From Gordonia polyisoprenivorans NBRC 16320 = JCM 10675 (GTDB taxonomy: Bacteria; Actinomycetota; Actinomycetes; Mycobacteriales; Mycobacteriaceae), in assembly GCF_000241325.1 (NCBI RefSeq), contig NZ_BAEI01000025.1:1-64000 (forward strand): a stretch of DNA of 64,000 nt, read 5' to 3'. Below the pieces are notes generated by a model. It was not told where the DNA came from, ran no database searches, and saw only the letters and a list, made by a program, of their open reading frames with translations. Shown in pieces: positions 33,457 through 41,159 of the stretch. Each line of letters starts with the position of its first letter. Position 1 is the first letter of the stretch. The position numbers were made by a program, and so were the translations under genes.

Positions 33457-34287
33457 ATGAGCAAGGGCACACCGATAGCGGGCAGGGTCATCGCCATCAC
33501 CGGCGGCGCAGCGGGCATCGGACGCGAGATCGCCCGGCACCTCGCCGACGCCGGGGCACGGGTGGCCATCGGCGATCGCGACCTTGACGGTGCGCGTGTC
33601 ACGGCGAGTGAGATACCAGGCGAGGCACATGCTTTCGCGCTCGATGTCACCAACACCGAGTCCTTCGAGGCCTTTCTCAATGCGGTCGAGTCGTCCGTCG
33701 GACCGATCGACGTCCTGGTGAACAACGCCGGGGTCATGTGGGTCGGCCCCTTCGACGCCGAGACCGATGCGGCAGCCGACGCGATGCTGGCGGTCAACCT
33801 GCACGGCGTGATCCGCGGGGTCCGACTCACCGCGCCGCGGATGCGCCACCGCGGACACGGCCACATCGTCACGATCGCTTCTGCCGCTTCCAAACTCGCC
33901 CCTCCCGGCGAGGCGACGTATGCCGCGAGCAAGCACGGCGTGCTCGGCTACCTGACCGCAGTCCGTGAGGAACTCCGCGGCTCCGGGGTTCTCCTGACCG
34001 CCGTCATGCCGACCGTCGTCGACACCCAACTCGCTGCGGGCACGGCGACCGGTTCGGCAGCCATGCTGCAGCCGGCCGACGTCGCCGCCGCCGTCGTCGC
34101 GGCGATCGAGAAGCCGCGCTTCGAGGTGACCCTGCCGTCCTTCGTGGGTCCCGCGGTGCGGGCGGCAGGGCTGCTCCCGCAGGCGATACGAGATCTGTTG
34201 ATGCGCCGGATGGTGCCCAACCAGGTTGATGCGGTGCGCAATTCGACGACGCGAGCCGAGTACGAAGCCAAGGCGCTGGGCGACTAG
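33457..34287 (+). CDS. Short-chain dehydrogenase/reductase
   Basis: 276 residues, Rossmann fold. The cofactor motif is TGGAAGIG (about 15-22); NNAGVMWVGP (about 88-97) follows, and the catalytic YAASKHG supplies Tyr and Lys, with the serine in IASAASKLA. The acidic residue after the second strand (IGDRDLDG) suggests NAD(H) preference. It starts 6 bp after the LLM gene; a GTG at 33451 directly on the preceding stop is an alternative. The C-terminal 60 residues (ending YEAKALGD) resemble SDRs from mycolata of unknown substrate. Its stop overlaps the convergent GH25-like gene by 4 bp. Confidence 0.88.
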   Translation: MSKGTPIAGRVIAITGGAAGIGREIARHLADAGARVAIGDRDLDGARVTASEIPGEAHAFALDVTNTESFEAFLNAVESSVGPIDVLVNNAGVMWVGPFDAETDAAADAMLAVNLHGVIRGVRLTAPRMRHRGHGHIVTIASAASKLAPPGEATYAASKHGVLGYLTAVREELRGSGVLLTAVMPTVVDTQLAAGTATGSAAMLQPADVAAAVVAAIEKPRFEVTLPSFVGPAVRAAGLLPQAIRDLLMRRMVPNQVDAVRNSTTRAEYEAKALGD

Positions 34288-34937
34288 GGCACCCCGACAC
34301 CGGTGGCGATCCGAAGTTGTTCGGGGTCACGCCCGTTGGCGGCATTCATGTCGCATCGCACCGTTCCGTAGCCCTCCGGCAGGCCGTGCCCGTAGCCGTC
34401 TCCGTTGGTGTACTGGTGTGCGATCATCTGTCTGCGCAGATCGTCGGTGCCGGCCGGGAACCTCGGAAGGGCCCCGTAGGACGGGATGACGAAGCCGATC
34501 GGTGGCCGCACCCGCCAGATGCGTGCGTCATTCGGGTTGAGGTAGCCGATGACGCGGCGGGGCCGGCCGTCGATGTGCGGCCCGCGCCAATCACCGAGTC
34601 CCCACACCAGACGGTTGATGGAATCGCTGTTGTCGGTCCGGATCTGGCCGCCCCACGATTCCACGTCGACCATCGACACCACGTCGGGTCGGTTCTCGCC
34701 CTGCATCTCGATGTGCGTGGTCATCACGTCTCGCCAATTGGATCGGTAGACGCAGTACACGATCAGCCCGCGCAGTCGACCGGAGTCCAACCAGGAGCGG
34801 GCGATCGTCCAGTTCTCCTGGAAGTGTCGGTCCCGATAGGTCCCGTCGTTGGACCGGATGGACAGCCACCGGTACGGGTAGGAGTCGTCGAGCACGGGCT
34901 GCCATTCGGAGATGTCGGCGAACAGGATGTCGGTCAT
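34284..34937 (-). CDS. GH25-like (lysozyme-type) domain protein without signal peptide
   Basis: 217 residues. The start MTDILFADISEWQPVLDD and the later SMVDVESWGGQI fit the DxE arrangement of family 25 glycoside hydrolases (N-acetylmuramidases). AHQYTNGDGYGHGLPEGYG and a CDMNAANGRD tail match the end of GH25 domains (the QY...D.N pattern). There is no signal peptide or membrane anchor. This is how phage lysins and tail proteins look, so it may be of phage origin, but no other phage gene is nearby. ATG 34937 has a GGGAGG ribosome binding site. Confidence 0.75.
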   Translation of the reverse strand: MTDILFADISEWQPVLDDSYPYRWLSIRSNDGTYRDRHFQENWTIARSWLDSGRLRGLIVYCVYRSNWRDVMTTHIEMQGENRPDVVSMVDVESWGGQIRTDNSDSINRLVWGLGDWRGPHIDGRPRRVIGYLNPNDARIWRVRPPIGFVIPSYGALPRFPAGTDDLRRQMIAHQYTNGDGYGHGLPEGYGTVRCDMNAANGRDPEQLRIATGVGVP

Positions 34938-35087
34938 GGTCCTCCCGATTGACGGCGGTCGGGTTCTCTCGACGATCACGTATAGCCATCGATGTCGCAC
35001 GGCAAACCCGCCGGGCCCCGCCCGACTCTCAGCAACTCGACAACCGGATGTCAGGAATCGGTTAGACCCAGGTCACATGCTCTGTTC

Positions 35088-35801
35088 ATGCGACTGATCA
35101 TGGGAATCCACCTGACCGACGACCAGGTGGTCGTCGTCACCGGGACGGCGGCCTCGGTCGCCGGCTCGCATCCCGGTCCACCGCACCTCTCGTCGCATCC
35201 GGCGCGGTTGTACTGGCCGCCGACCGCGGCACCGAGGTGGTCGCGTCCCGCCGACAACCCCGACGACGTCTATGGCCACTTCCTCACCCGCATCGCCGAT
35301 CTGACCGCGGTGCGCACCGCGTCGGGTCGCGGCCGTGCTCCGCATCAATTGGTCACCGCAGCACTGCATGTGGCGATCGATGGCACCGAGCGCTCCGACC
35401 ACGGGCACGTGGTGTCGGTGACGATCGCCCATCCCCCGCACTGGTCGGCCGAGCAGATCGGGATGCTACGACGTGCCGCGGGCCGCGCGGTCGGTGCGAC
35501 CACGAGCGTGTCGGTGGTCTCCGAGTGCGCCGCGATCTCCCGTTGTGTGCGGTGGTCGGCGCAGATGGGTACCGCCGATCTCGTCGCCGACCACCCGTCG
35601 TTCCTGGGCGCGTGGGGCGCGGCGATGCTCGCCGCCACCGCCGTCACCCGGGTGCCGGTACCCACCGACCGGACCGCGCGCAGACCGGTTCGCACCGCCC
35701 CCGCGCACCGCATGGCGACGATCACCCATCCGATGCGCCACATCGTCGATTCCTCCGTCGCCGACCTGCGATTACGGTGGAACGCGCTGGGTCACGCCTG
35801 A
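35088..35801 (+). CDS. Protein with a degenerate Hsp70/actin-like segment, function unknown
   Basis: 237 residues. The first strand MGIHLTDDQVVVVTG and the block VTIAHPPHWSAEQIGMLRRA, followed by AVGATTSVSVVSECAAISRC, parallel the Hsp70 nucleotide-binding domain (ordinary Hsp70: a VPAYF-type strand, a helix, then NEPTAAA). The glycine-rich phosphate loops are not evident, so ATP binding is doubtful. The C-terminus is arginine and histidine rich. Similar short ASKHA-like proteins of unknown role are, from memory, known in mycobacteria. It stands alone, divergent from the GH25-like gene. Confidence 0.6.
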   Translation: MRLIMGIHLTDDQVVVVTGTAASVAGSHPGPPHLSSHPARLYWPPTAAPRWSRPADNPDDVYGHFLTRIADLTAVRTASGRGRAPHQLVTAALHVAIDGTERSDHGHVVSVTIAHPPHWSAEQIGMLRRAAGRAVGATTSVSVVSECAAISRCVRWSAQMGTADLVADHPSFLGAWGAAMLAATAVTRVPVPTDRTARRPVRTAPAHRMATITHPMRHIVDSSVADLRLRWNALGHA

Positions 35802-35838
35802 CCCGGCGCCGTTCTCACCGTCGCGAAAGGTCTCCCAC

Positions 35839-36615
35839 ATGCATTCACCTCTGGACATCGCCACCACCGGCGCGACCCAGATCTGGACGATCAACAAGCC
35901 CGAGGTCGGCAACGCGATCACCGACGTGGAGTTTGTCGAGGCCTTCGAGGCAGCGGTCGACGCCGCCAACGCCGACCTCGAGATCAGGGCGATCATCCTG
36001 ACCGGGGCGGGCAAGATCTTCTCCGCGGGCGGCAATGTCAAGGAGATGGCAGACCGGACGGGCATGTTCGGCGTCGACGAGCGAGCGCAGCGACGTGCCT
36101 ACGTGGCGGGTATCCAACGTCTGCCCCGTGCCCTGGCTCGCCTCGAGGTGCCGATCATCGCCGCGGTCAACGGTGCGGCCGTCGGCGCGGGCTGCGACCT
36201 GGCGATGATGTGCGACATCCGGATCGCCTCCGAGCGCGCATCCTTCGCGGAGAGTTTCGTGCAGGTCGGGCTGATCCCGGGCGACGGCGGAACGTGGTTC
36301 CTGCCGCGTGCCGTCGGATATGAGCGGGCCGCGGAGATGACGTTCACCGGCGACCGCGTGGATGCCGCGACGGCTGCCGAGTGGGGCATGGTGAGCCGCG
36401 TGGTCGGCCCCGACGCTCTCCTCGACGAGGCCCGTACGCTCGCCGAACGCATCACCAAGAACCCCGCTGAGGCGCTGCGGATGGCCAAGCGCCTGCTGCA
36501 GGAATCACGAACCAGCCCTTTGGAATCGGTCCTCGGCATGGCCGCGGCGATGCAACCCCTGGCCCATCTCTCGCCCGAGCACACCGAGCGGGTGGAGAAG
36601 TGGCGCTCCCGCTGA
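35839..36615 (+). CDS. Enoyl-CoA hydratase/isomerase family protein
   Basis: 258 residues, crotonase fold. The CoA-oxyanion hole segments are AGGNVKEM (about 60-67) and VNGAAVGAGCDLAMMCD (about 108-124). The catalytic segment reads FAESFVQVGLIPGDGGTWFL. In classical hydratases the second catalytic glutamate lies in the GxxPG[AG]GG stretch; here the equivalent position is the D of GDGG, so isomerase or another crotonase reaction is possible. It ends 81 bp before the acyl-CoA ligase gene and is probably part of the same acyl-CoA pathway, though the MarR-type operator lies after it. Confidence 0.87.
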   Translation: MHSPLDIATTGATQIWTINKPEVGNAITDVEFVEAFEAAVDAANADLEIRAIILTGAGKIFSAGGNVKEMADRTGMFGVDERAQRRAYVAGIQRLPRALARLEVPIIAAVNGAAVGAGCDLAMMCDIRIASERASFAESFVQVGLIPGDGGTWFLPRAVGYERAAEMTFTGDRVDAATAAEWGMVSRVVGPDALLDEARTLAERITKNPAEALRMAKRLLQESRTSPLESVLGMAAAMQPLAHLSPEHTERVEKWRSR

Positions 36616-36629
36616 CGACACCACGTAAC

Positions 36630-36646
36630 CATTGACATTCTCAACG
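36630..36646. promoter_or_regulatory. MarR-type operator, site 1 (upstream of the acyl-CoA ligase)
   Basis: CATTGA-CATTC-TCAACG, a 6-5-6 inverted repeat with one mismatch, is followed by GATTGCGTTCTATCG. The whole stretch closely matches the site at 38697, including the GCGTTCTA motif downstream. It lies 50 bp before the ligase ATG. Confidence 0.7.
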
Positions 36647-36696
36647 ATTGCGTTCTATCGTGATCTCGATTACATCGGGCGATCGAGGAGTACACG

Positions 36697-38235
36697 ATGC
36701 GCAATCAGGGCGTGGGCACGTGGCCGCTACGGGCCTCCCGGCAGGCGCCGGACACCGAGGCCATCGTCTTCCGTGACCAGGCGATCACCTATCCCGAACT
36801 CGACGAGCGCACCACGCGGCTCGCACACGCCCTCGCCGATCTCGGCGTCGGACGTGGCGACCGCGTCGCACTGCTCAGCGCCAACCATCCCGCGTATCTC
36901 GAGGCGCTCTTCGCGGCCGGCTTGCTCGGCGCCATCCTGGTGCCGCTCAACGCCCGGCTGACCACTCCCGAGGTCGCCTACGCCCTGACCGATTCCGGCG
37001 CCACGGTGCTGATCCACTCCGCGGCGTTGGCGGACGTGGCGATCGCGGCCGCGGCCGAAGCCGGCGCGACCACCCGCATGGTCGTCGACGGCGATCCCGA
37101 CCCGGACGCCGTCGGCTACGAGACCAGCATCGCCGCCGCATCCACCGACCGCATCGATCTGCCCGTCACCCACGACGACCCGTGCTTCATCATGTACACC
37201 TCGGGAACCACCGGAAACCCGAAAGGTGTTGTCCTGAACCACGGGACGGTGACCTTCGCGGTCCTCAACCCGATCCTCGACCTCGACCTGCGCAGCGACG
37301 AGGTCGCACTGGTCGTGGCACCGTTGTTCCACACGGCCGCATTGAATTTCATCTCGCTGCCCATCCTGCTGAAGGGCGGCACCGTGGTGATCGAGGAAGG
37401 CTTCGAACCGGGCCGGGTGCTGCGGGTCATCGCCGAGCGCAACGTAACCTACGGCTTCGGGGTGCCCACCATGCTCGACGCCATGAGCTCCCACCCGGAC
37501 TGGGCGTCAGCGGATCTGAGCTCCATCCGCCGCTGGATCGTCGCTGCGGCACCGGTTCCGCCCCGCACTCTGCACACCTACACCGAACGCGGCATCGCAC
37601 TGTGCCAGGGCTACGGGCTGACCGAGACCGGGCCCGGTGCGCTGGTCCTCACCCCGTCGCACACCGCCCGCAAGCTCGGAAGTGCCGGTGTGCCACACTT
37701 TTTCACCGATGTTCGGGTCGTCGGTCCCGATGGGGACGAAACCGCGCCCGGGGAGCGCGGCGAGATCCAGATCCAGGGCTCCAACGTCATGGCCGGCTAC
37801 TGGAATCGCCCCGACGCGACCGCCGCGGCGTTCACCGACGACGGCTGGTTCCGTTCCGGCGACGTCGGCGTCCGCGACGACGAGGGCTACATCACCATCG
37901 TCGATCGTCTCAAGGACATGATCATCTCCGGCGGCGAGAACATCTACCCGGCCGAGGTCGAGGCCGTCATCCTCTCGATGCCCGGAGTGGTGGCGTGCGG
38001 GGTGTTCGGGGTCCCCGACGACAAGTGGGGTGAGGTCGGTTGTGCGGCCATCACCCTGGCCGACGGCGCGACGCTGACCTACGAGCAGCTCGCGGCGTTC
38101 CTGGGTGAACGGTTGGCGCGGTACAAGATCCCGAAGTCGATGGTGTTGCTCGAGGAGATCCCGCGAAATGCCACCGGCAAGATCCGCAAGGACCGGTTAC
38201 GGTCGATGTTTTCCGGCGCGCCCGTCCACGCCTGA
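36697..38235 (+). CDS. Acyl-CoA synthetase (AMP-forming), FadD type
   Basis: 512 residues. It activates a carboxylic acid to its CoA thioester with ATP. The P-loop-like motif is MYTSGTTGNPKG (166-177); the A5 motif is QGYGLTETGPG, the A7 region GWFRSGDVGVRDDEGY, the A8 hinge DRLKDMIISGGENIYPAEVE, and the A10 lysine lies in PRNATGKIRKDRL (near 500). The start follows a GAGGAG ribosome binding site. Its 3' end overlaps the convergent marR gene by 39 bp. The substrate is unknown, but the downstream MaoC hydratase and SDR genes suggest a beta-oxidation-like degradation. Confidence 0.92.
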   Translation: MRNQGVGTWPLRASRQAPDTEAIVFRDQAITYPELDERTTRLAHALADLGVGRGDRVALLSANHPAYLEALFAAGLLGAILVPLNARLTTPEVAYALTDSGATVLIHSAALADVAIAAAAEAGATTRMVVDGDPDPDAVGYETSIAAASTDRIDLPVTHDDPCFIMYTSGTTGNPKGVVLNHGTVTFAVLNPILDLDLRSDEVALVVAPLFHTAALNFISLPILLKGGTVVIEEGFEPGRVLRVIAERNVTYGFGVPTMLDAMSSHPDWASADLSSIRRWIVAAAPVPPRTLHTYTERGIALCQGYGLTETGPGALVLTPSHTARKLGSAGVPHFFTDVRVVGPDGDETAPGERGEIQIQGSNVMAGYWNRPDATAAAFTDDGWFRSGDVGVRDDEGYITIVDRLKDMIISGGENIYPAEVEAVILSMPGVVACGVFGVPDDKWGEVGCAAITLADGATLTYEQLAAFLGERLARYKIPKSMVLLEEIPRNATGKIRKDRLRSMFSGAPVHA

Positions 38236-38658
38236 GAAGGCGATGCGACGCAACAGTTCCCGTGCAGCCGCCACATCCCCCGCATCGGTGCCGGCCACGT
38301 ACTCGGCGGTCACCGCGGCACTGCGCCTGCGCGCCTCGTCGCACAGCTCCGCCCCGGCCTCGGTCGCGACGATGAGCTTGTTGCGCCGGTCATTGATGTC
38401 GGTGGTGCGCTGCACCAGCTTCCGGTCCTCGAGATCGTCGACGAGAGCGACGATCTGACTGGGGTCGAGGCCCACCACGGTGGCCAGTCGACGCTGGGTG
38501 ATGCCGTCGGGTTCGTCGCAGACGGCCGCGAGCGCACTGTACCCACGCACCTTCAGCCCCAGGGGCGCGATGGCGCGATTGGTCTCCTTGCTCAGCACCA
38601 CGCTGGCGCGAGCCATCAAGAAGCCGAGATCGTCGTCGAGCATTCGCCGGGATGTCAT
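38197..38658 (-). CDS. MarR-family repressor of the acyl-CoA cluster
   Basis: 153 residues. The winged HTH is at about 30-110: LGLKVRGYSALAAVCDEPDG, ITQRRLATVVGLDPSQIVAL and the wing DDLEDRKLVQRTTDINDRRN. Helices before and after form the dimer interface. It is transcribed against the flow of the cluster, between the ligase and SDR genes, and both flanking promoters contain the same inverted repeat. A ligand such as the acyl-CoA product probably relieves repression. ATG 38658 has a GGGAGG ribosome binding site. Confidence 0.88.
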   Translation of the reverse strand: MTSRRMLDDDLGFLMARASVVLSKETNRAIAPLGLKVRGYSALAAVCDEPDGITQRRLATVVGLDPSQIVALVDDLEDRKLVQRTTDINDRRNKLIVATEAGAELCDEARRRSAAVTAEYVAGTDAGDVAAARELLRRIAFSGVDGRAGKHRP

Positions 38659-38696
38659 GGGCCCTCCCATCGCGAGCACGTTACCACTTCCACAAT

Positions 38697-38713
38697 CATT
38701 GACTTTCTCAATG
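38697..38713. promoter_or_regulatory. MarR-type operator, site 2 (between marR and the SDR operon)
   Basis: CATTGA-CTTTC-TCAATG, a perfect 6-5-6 inverted repeat, followed by GTTAGCGTTCTAATCG. It lies 39 bp before the marR start and 46 bp before the SDR ATG, so one site can control both directions. Confidence 0.75.
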
Positions 38714-38759
38714 GTTAGCGTTCTAATCGAATACGTATCCCGAGCCTGAGGAGGCAACC

Positions 38760-39677
38760 ATGGATCTGAACGGAAAAGTCGCCGTCGTCACCGGCAGTGG
38801 GCAAGGGCTCGGTCTGGCCTACGCCCGCGAACTAGCCCGCCGCGGAGCGGCAGTCGTCGTCAACGACGTCTCGGAGGAGACCGCGCAGGCCGCCGTCGCC
38901 GCGATCACCGCCGACGGCGGCCGCGCCGTGGCAGTGGTCGCACCCGTTGGATCGACGGAGACCGCGCAGGCGCTGGTCGCCGCCGCCGTGGACACCTTCG
39001 GACGCCTCGACGTCATGGTCACCAACGCCGGCATCCTGCGCGACAAGGTGCTCTGGAAGATGACCGACGAGGATTTCGACGCCGTCATCAACGTGCATCT
39101 CAAGGGCACGTTCACGTGCGTGCGCGAGGCCGTGCTGCGATTCCGCGAGCAGGGCGACGGCGGCCGCATCATCTGCATCGGCTCGCCCGCCGGGCAGCGC
39201 GGCAACTTCGGGCAGACCAACTACTCCGCCGCCAAGGCCGGCATCGTCGGCATGGTCCGCACCTGGGCGATGGAACTGAAGAAGGCCGGGATCACCGCGA
39301 ACGCCGTCTGCCCGGTCGCCGTGACCGCGATGACCGCCACCATCCCGATCTTCAAGCCGTTCATCGACGAGGCCGAGCGGACCGGCTCCCTCCCCGACGT
39401 CATCCGTCGCGAGGTCGGAATGGGCACGCCCGAGGACGTTGCCGGACTCATCGCGTTCCTCGCCTCCGATGCCGCCGCCGACATCACCGGTCAGGCCATC
39501 TCCATCGGCGGCGACCGTCTCGCTCTGTGGACGCACCCGGAATTGTCCGAAACCGCCTATCACAACAGCGGTTTCAGCGCCGAGGACGTTGCGGCGGTCT
39601 GGCCGGGCGCCTTCGCCAACCAGCTCGAGACGGTCGGCGAAAAGTTCCCCGACGAAGTACTGGCGGCCGCGAAATGA
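38760..39677 (+). CDS. SDR family, (R)-hydroxyacyl-CoA dehydrogenase-like
   Basis: 305 residues. The cofactor motif is TGSGQGLGLAYARELARRGA (about 11-30), with the NAD-favouring aspartate in VVVNDVSEE. NAGILRDKVLWKMTDEDFDA and the catalytic NYSAAKAG (Tyr and Lys) follow. The NAGILRDK block and a C-terminal extension of about 45 residues resemble the dehydrogenase domain of peroxisomal multifunctional enzyme-type (3R)-hydroxyacyl-CoA dehydrogenases. The adjacent MaoC-type hydratase would supply its (R)-3-hydroxy substrate. Strong GAGGAGG ribosome binding site; overlaps the next gene by 4 nt. Confidence 0.9.
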   Translation: MDLNGKVAVVTGSGQGLGLAYARELARRGAAVVVNDVSEETAQAAVAAITADGGRAVAVVAPVGSTETAQALVAAAVDTFGRLDVMVTNAGILRDKVLWKMTDEDFDAVINVHLKGTFTCVREAVLRFREQGDGGRIICIGSPAGQRGNFGQTNYSAAKAGIVGMVRTWAMELKKAGITANAVCPVAVTAMTATIPIFKPFIDEAERTGSLPDVIRREVGMGTPEDVAGLIAFLASDAAADITGQAISIGGDRLALWTHPELSETAYHNSGFSAEDVAAVWPGAFANQLETVGEKFPDEVLAAAK

Positions 39678-40567
39678 GCACCCGCTACGAGTGCGCGGTG
39701 GACTTCGATGCCATCGACGCCATCGACATCCACACCCACGTCGAGATCGACGGCTGCGGGCATCGTTCGCTCGACGACGAGTTGATGGCCGCCTCCGAGA
39801 AGTACTTCCGCTCCGGCGAAGAGCGCACGCCGGGAATCGAATCCATCGCCGAGCACTATCGGCAACGCAACATGGCGGCGGTGGTGTTCACCGTCGACGC
39901 GCACTCGGCGTCGGGCCACTCGCCGAACTCGGTGGAGGAGATCGCCGAGCGCGCAGCGGAGTTCAACGACGTCCTGATCCCGTTCGGTTCCGTCGACCCG
40001 CTGCAGGGCAAGGCGGCGGTCAAGCGCGTGCACCGGCTCGTGGACGAATTCGGCGTGCGGGGCTTCAAGTTCCACCCGAGCATGCAGGGTTTCGAACCCA
40101 ACGACCGCCGGTACTATCCGGTCTACGAGGCGATCACCGAAGCCGGCGTGCCCGCACTGTTCCACACCGGGCAGACCGGAATCGGCGCCGGACTCCCCGG
40201 CGGGCACGGCATCAAGTTGCGCTATTCCGATCCGATGCTGCTCGACGATGTCGCCGCCGACTTCCCCGACCTCACCATCGTGATGGCACACCCGGCGGTG
40301 CCGTGGGTCGACGCCCAGATCTCGATCGCCACGCACAAGGCCAACGTCTACATGGATCTGTCCGGCTGGTCGCCCAAGTACTTCCCGCCCCAGTTGGTCA
40401 AGGCCGCCAATTCGATGCTGCGCCACAAGGTCTTGTTCGGATCGGACTTTCCGGTCATTCAGGTCGACCGATGGCGCAAGGACTTCGCCACCCTCGACAT
40501 GAAGCCCGAGGTGCTGCCGTTGATCTTCAAGGACAACGCACTCACCGTCCTCGGCGTCAAACACTGA
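39674..40567 (+). CDS. Amidohydrolase-2 family metal enzyme (ACMSD-like)
   Basis: 297 residues in a metal-dependent TIM barrel. The first metal motif is DIHTHV (His20, His22). GVRGFKFHPSMQGF, the metal histidine in ALFHTGQTG, IVMAHPAVPW and the aspartate in LFGSDFPVIQ complete the pattern. Family members hydrolyse or decarboxylate ring-fission products (ACMSD, gamma-resorcylate decarboxylase type). The ATG overlaps the SDR stop codon (ATGA), so it belongs to the same MarR-controlled operon and may act early on a cyclic or beta-keto acid. Confidence 0.88.
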   Translation: MSTRYECAVDFDAIDAIDIHTHVEIDGCGHRSLDDELMAASEKYFRSGEERTPGIESIAEHYRQRNMAAVVFTVDAHSASGHSPNSVEEIAERAAEFNDVLIPFGSVDPLQGKAAVKRVHRLVDEFGVRGFKFHPSMQGFEPNDRRYYPVYEAITEAGVPALFHTGQTGIGAGLPGGHGIKLRYSDPMLLDDVAADFPDLTIVMAHPAVPWVDAQISIATHKANVYMDLSGWSPKYFPPQLVKAANSMLRHKVLFGSDFPVIQVDRWRKDFATLDMKPEVLPLIFKDNALTVLGVKH

Positions 40568-40594
40568 AACCCACCCAGAGAAGGACTCGTACCG

Positions 40595-41074
40595 ATGACC
40601 ACCGCGTCACCCACCACCACACACCTGGCCACCCTCGCCGAGCTCGACGATCTCGTCGGCACCGTCCTCGGCGTCAGTTCGTGGCTCGAGGTCACCCAGG
40701 AACGCATCAACACCTTCGCCGACGCCACCGGCGACCACCAGTGGATTCACGTCGACCCCGAGCGCGCTGTTGCCGAGAGCCCGTTCGGCGGGCCGATCGC
40801 CCACGGATACCTCACGCTGTCACTGATCATCCCGATGTGGGGTGAGGTGCTCGCCGTCGACAGCGTGACGATGGCGGTCAACTACGGGCTCAACAAGGTT
40901 CGGTTCACCAACCCCGTGCCCGCCGGCGGACGCGTGCGTCTCAAGGCGACTCTCGCCAAGGTGGAGCACCTGCCCAAGGGCGGCGTCCAGGTCACCGTCG
41001 AGGGCGTCATCGAACTCGAGAACAGTGAGCGTCCCGCCGTCGTCGCCGAGGTCGTGTACCGCTACTTCGAGTGA
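40595..41074 (+). CDS. MaoC-family (R)-specific enoyl-CoA hydratase
   Basis: 159 residues, single hot-dog domain. The hydratase-2 motif is present as DATGDHQWIHVDPERA (about 43-58) with the catalytic Asp and His, and the following SPFGGPIAHGYLTLSL supplies the conserved serine and glycine loop. Length and motif match the single-domain MaoC proteins such as mycobacterial HtdZ. Product stereochemistry (R) fits the preceding SDR. It is the last gene of the operon, 27 bp after the amidohydrolase. Confidence 0.92.
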   Translation: MTTASPTTTHLATLAELDDLVGTVLGVSSWLEVTQERINTFADATGDHQWIHVDPERAVAESPFGGPIAHGYLTLSLIIPMWGEVLAVDSVTMAVNYGLNKVRFTNPVPAGGRVRLKATLAKVEHLPKGGVQVTVEGVIELENSERPAVVAEVVYRYFE

Positions 41075-41147
41075 TTTGCCGGTTTTCGCCTACATCGGCC
41101 GAACGACTTCGCACCTTTGAATGACGTCGCAGGGCAACCGGTCTGGA

Positions 41148-41153
41148 TATTCT
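41148..41153 (+). promoter_or_regulatory. -10 box (TATTCT) of leaderless protease gene
   Basis: TATTCT ends 6 nt before the GTG at 41160. No ribosome binding site precedes that GTG, and an upstream ATG at 41121 would overlap the promoter. Confidence 0.48.
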
Positions 41154-41159
41154 GCCCGG

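Noticed and set aside
31933..34029. A 698-codon minus-strand open frame.
   Set aside because: It is antisense to three genes with clear domains (hydrolase, LLM, SDR), and its protein shows only the repetitive composition typical of high-GC antisense frames.
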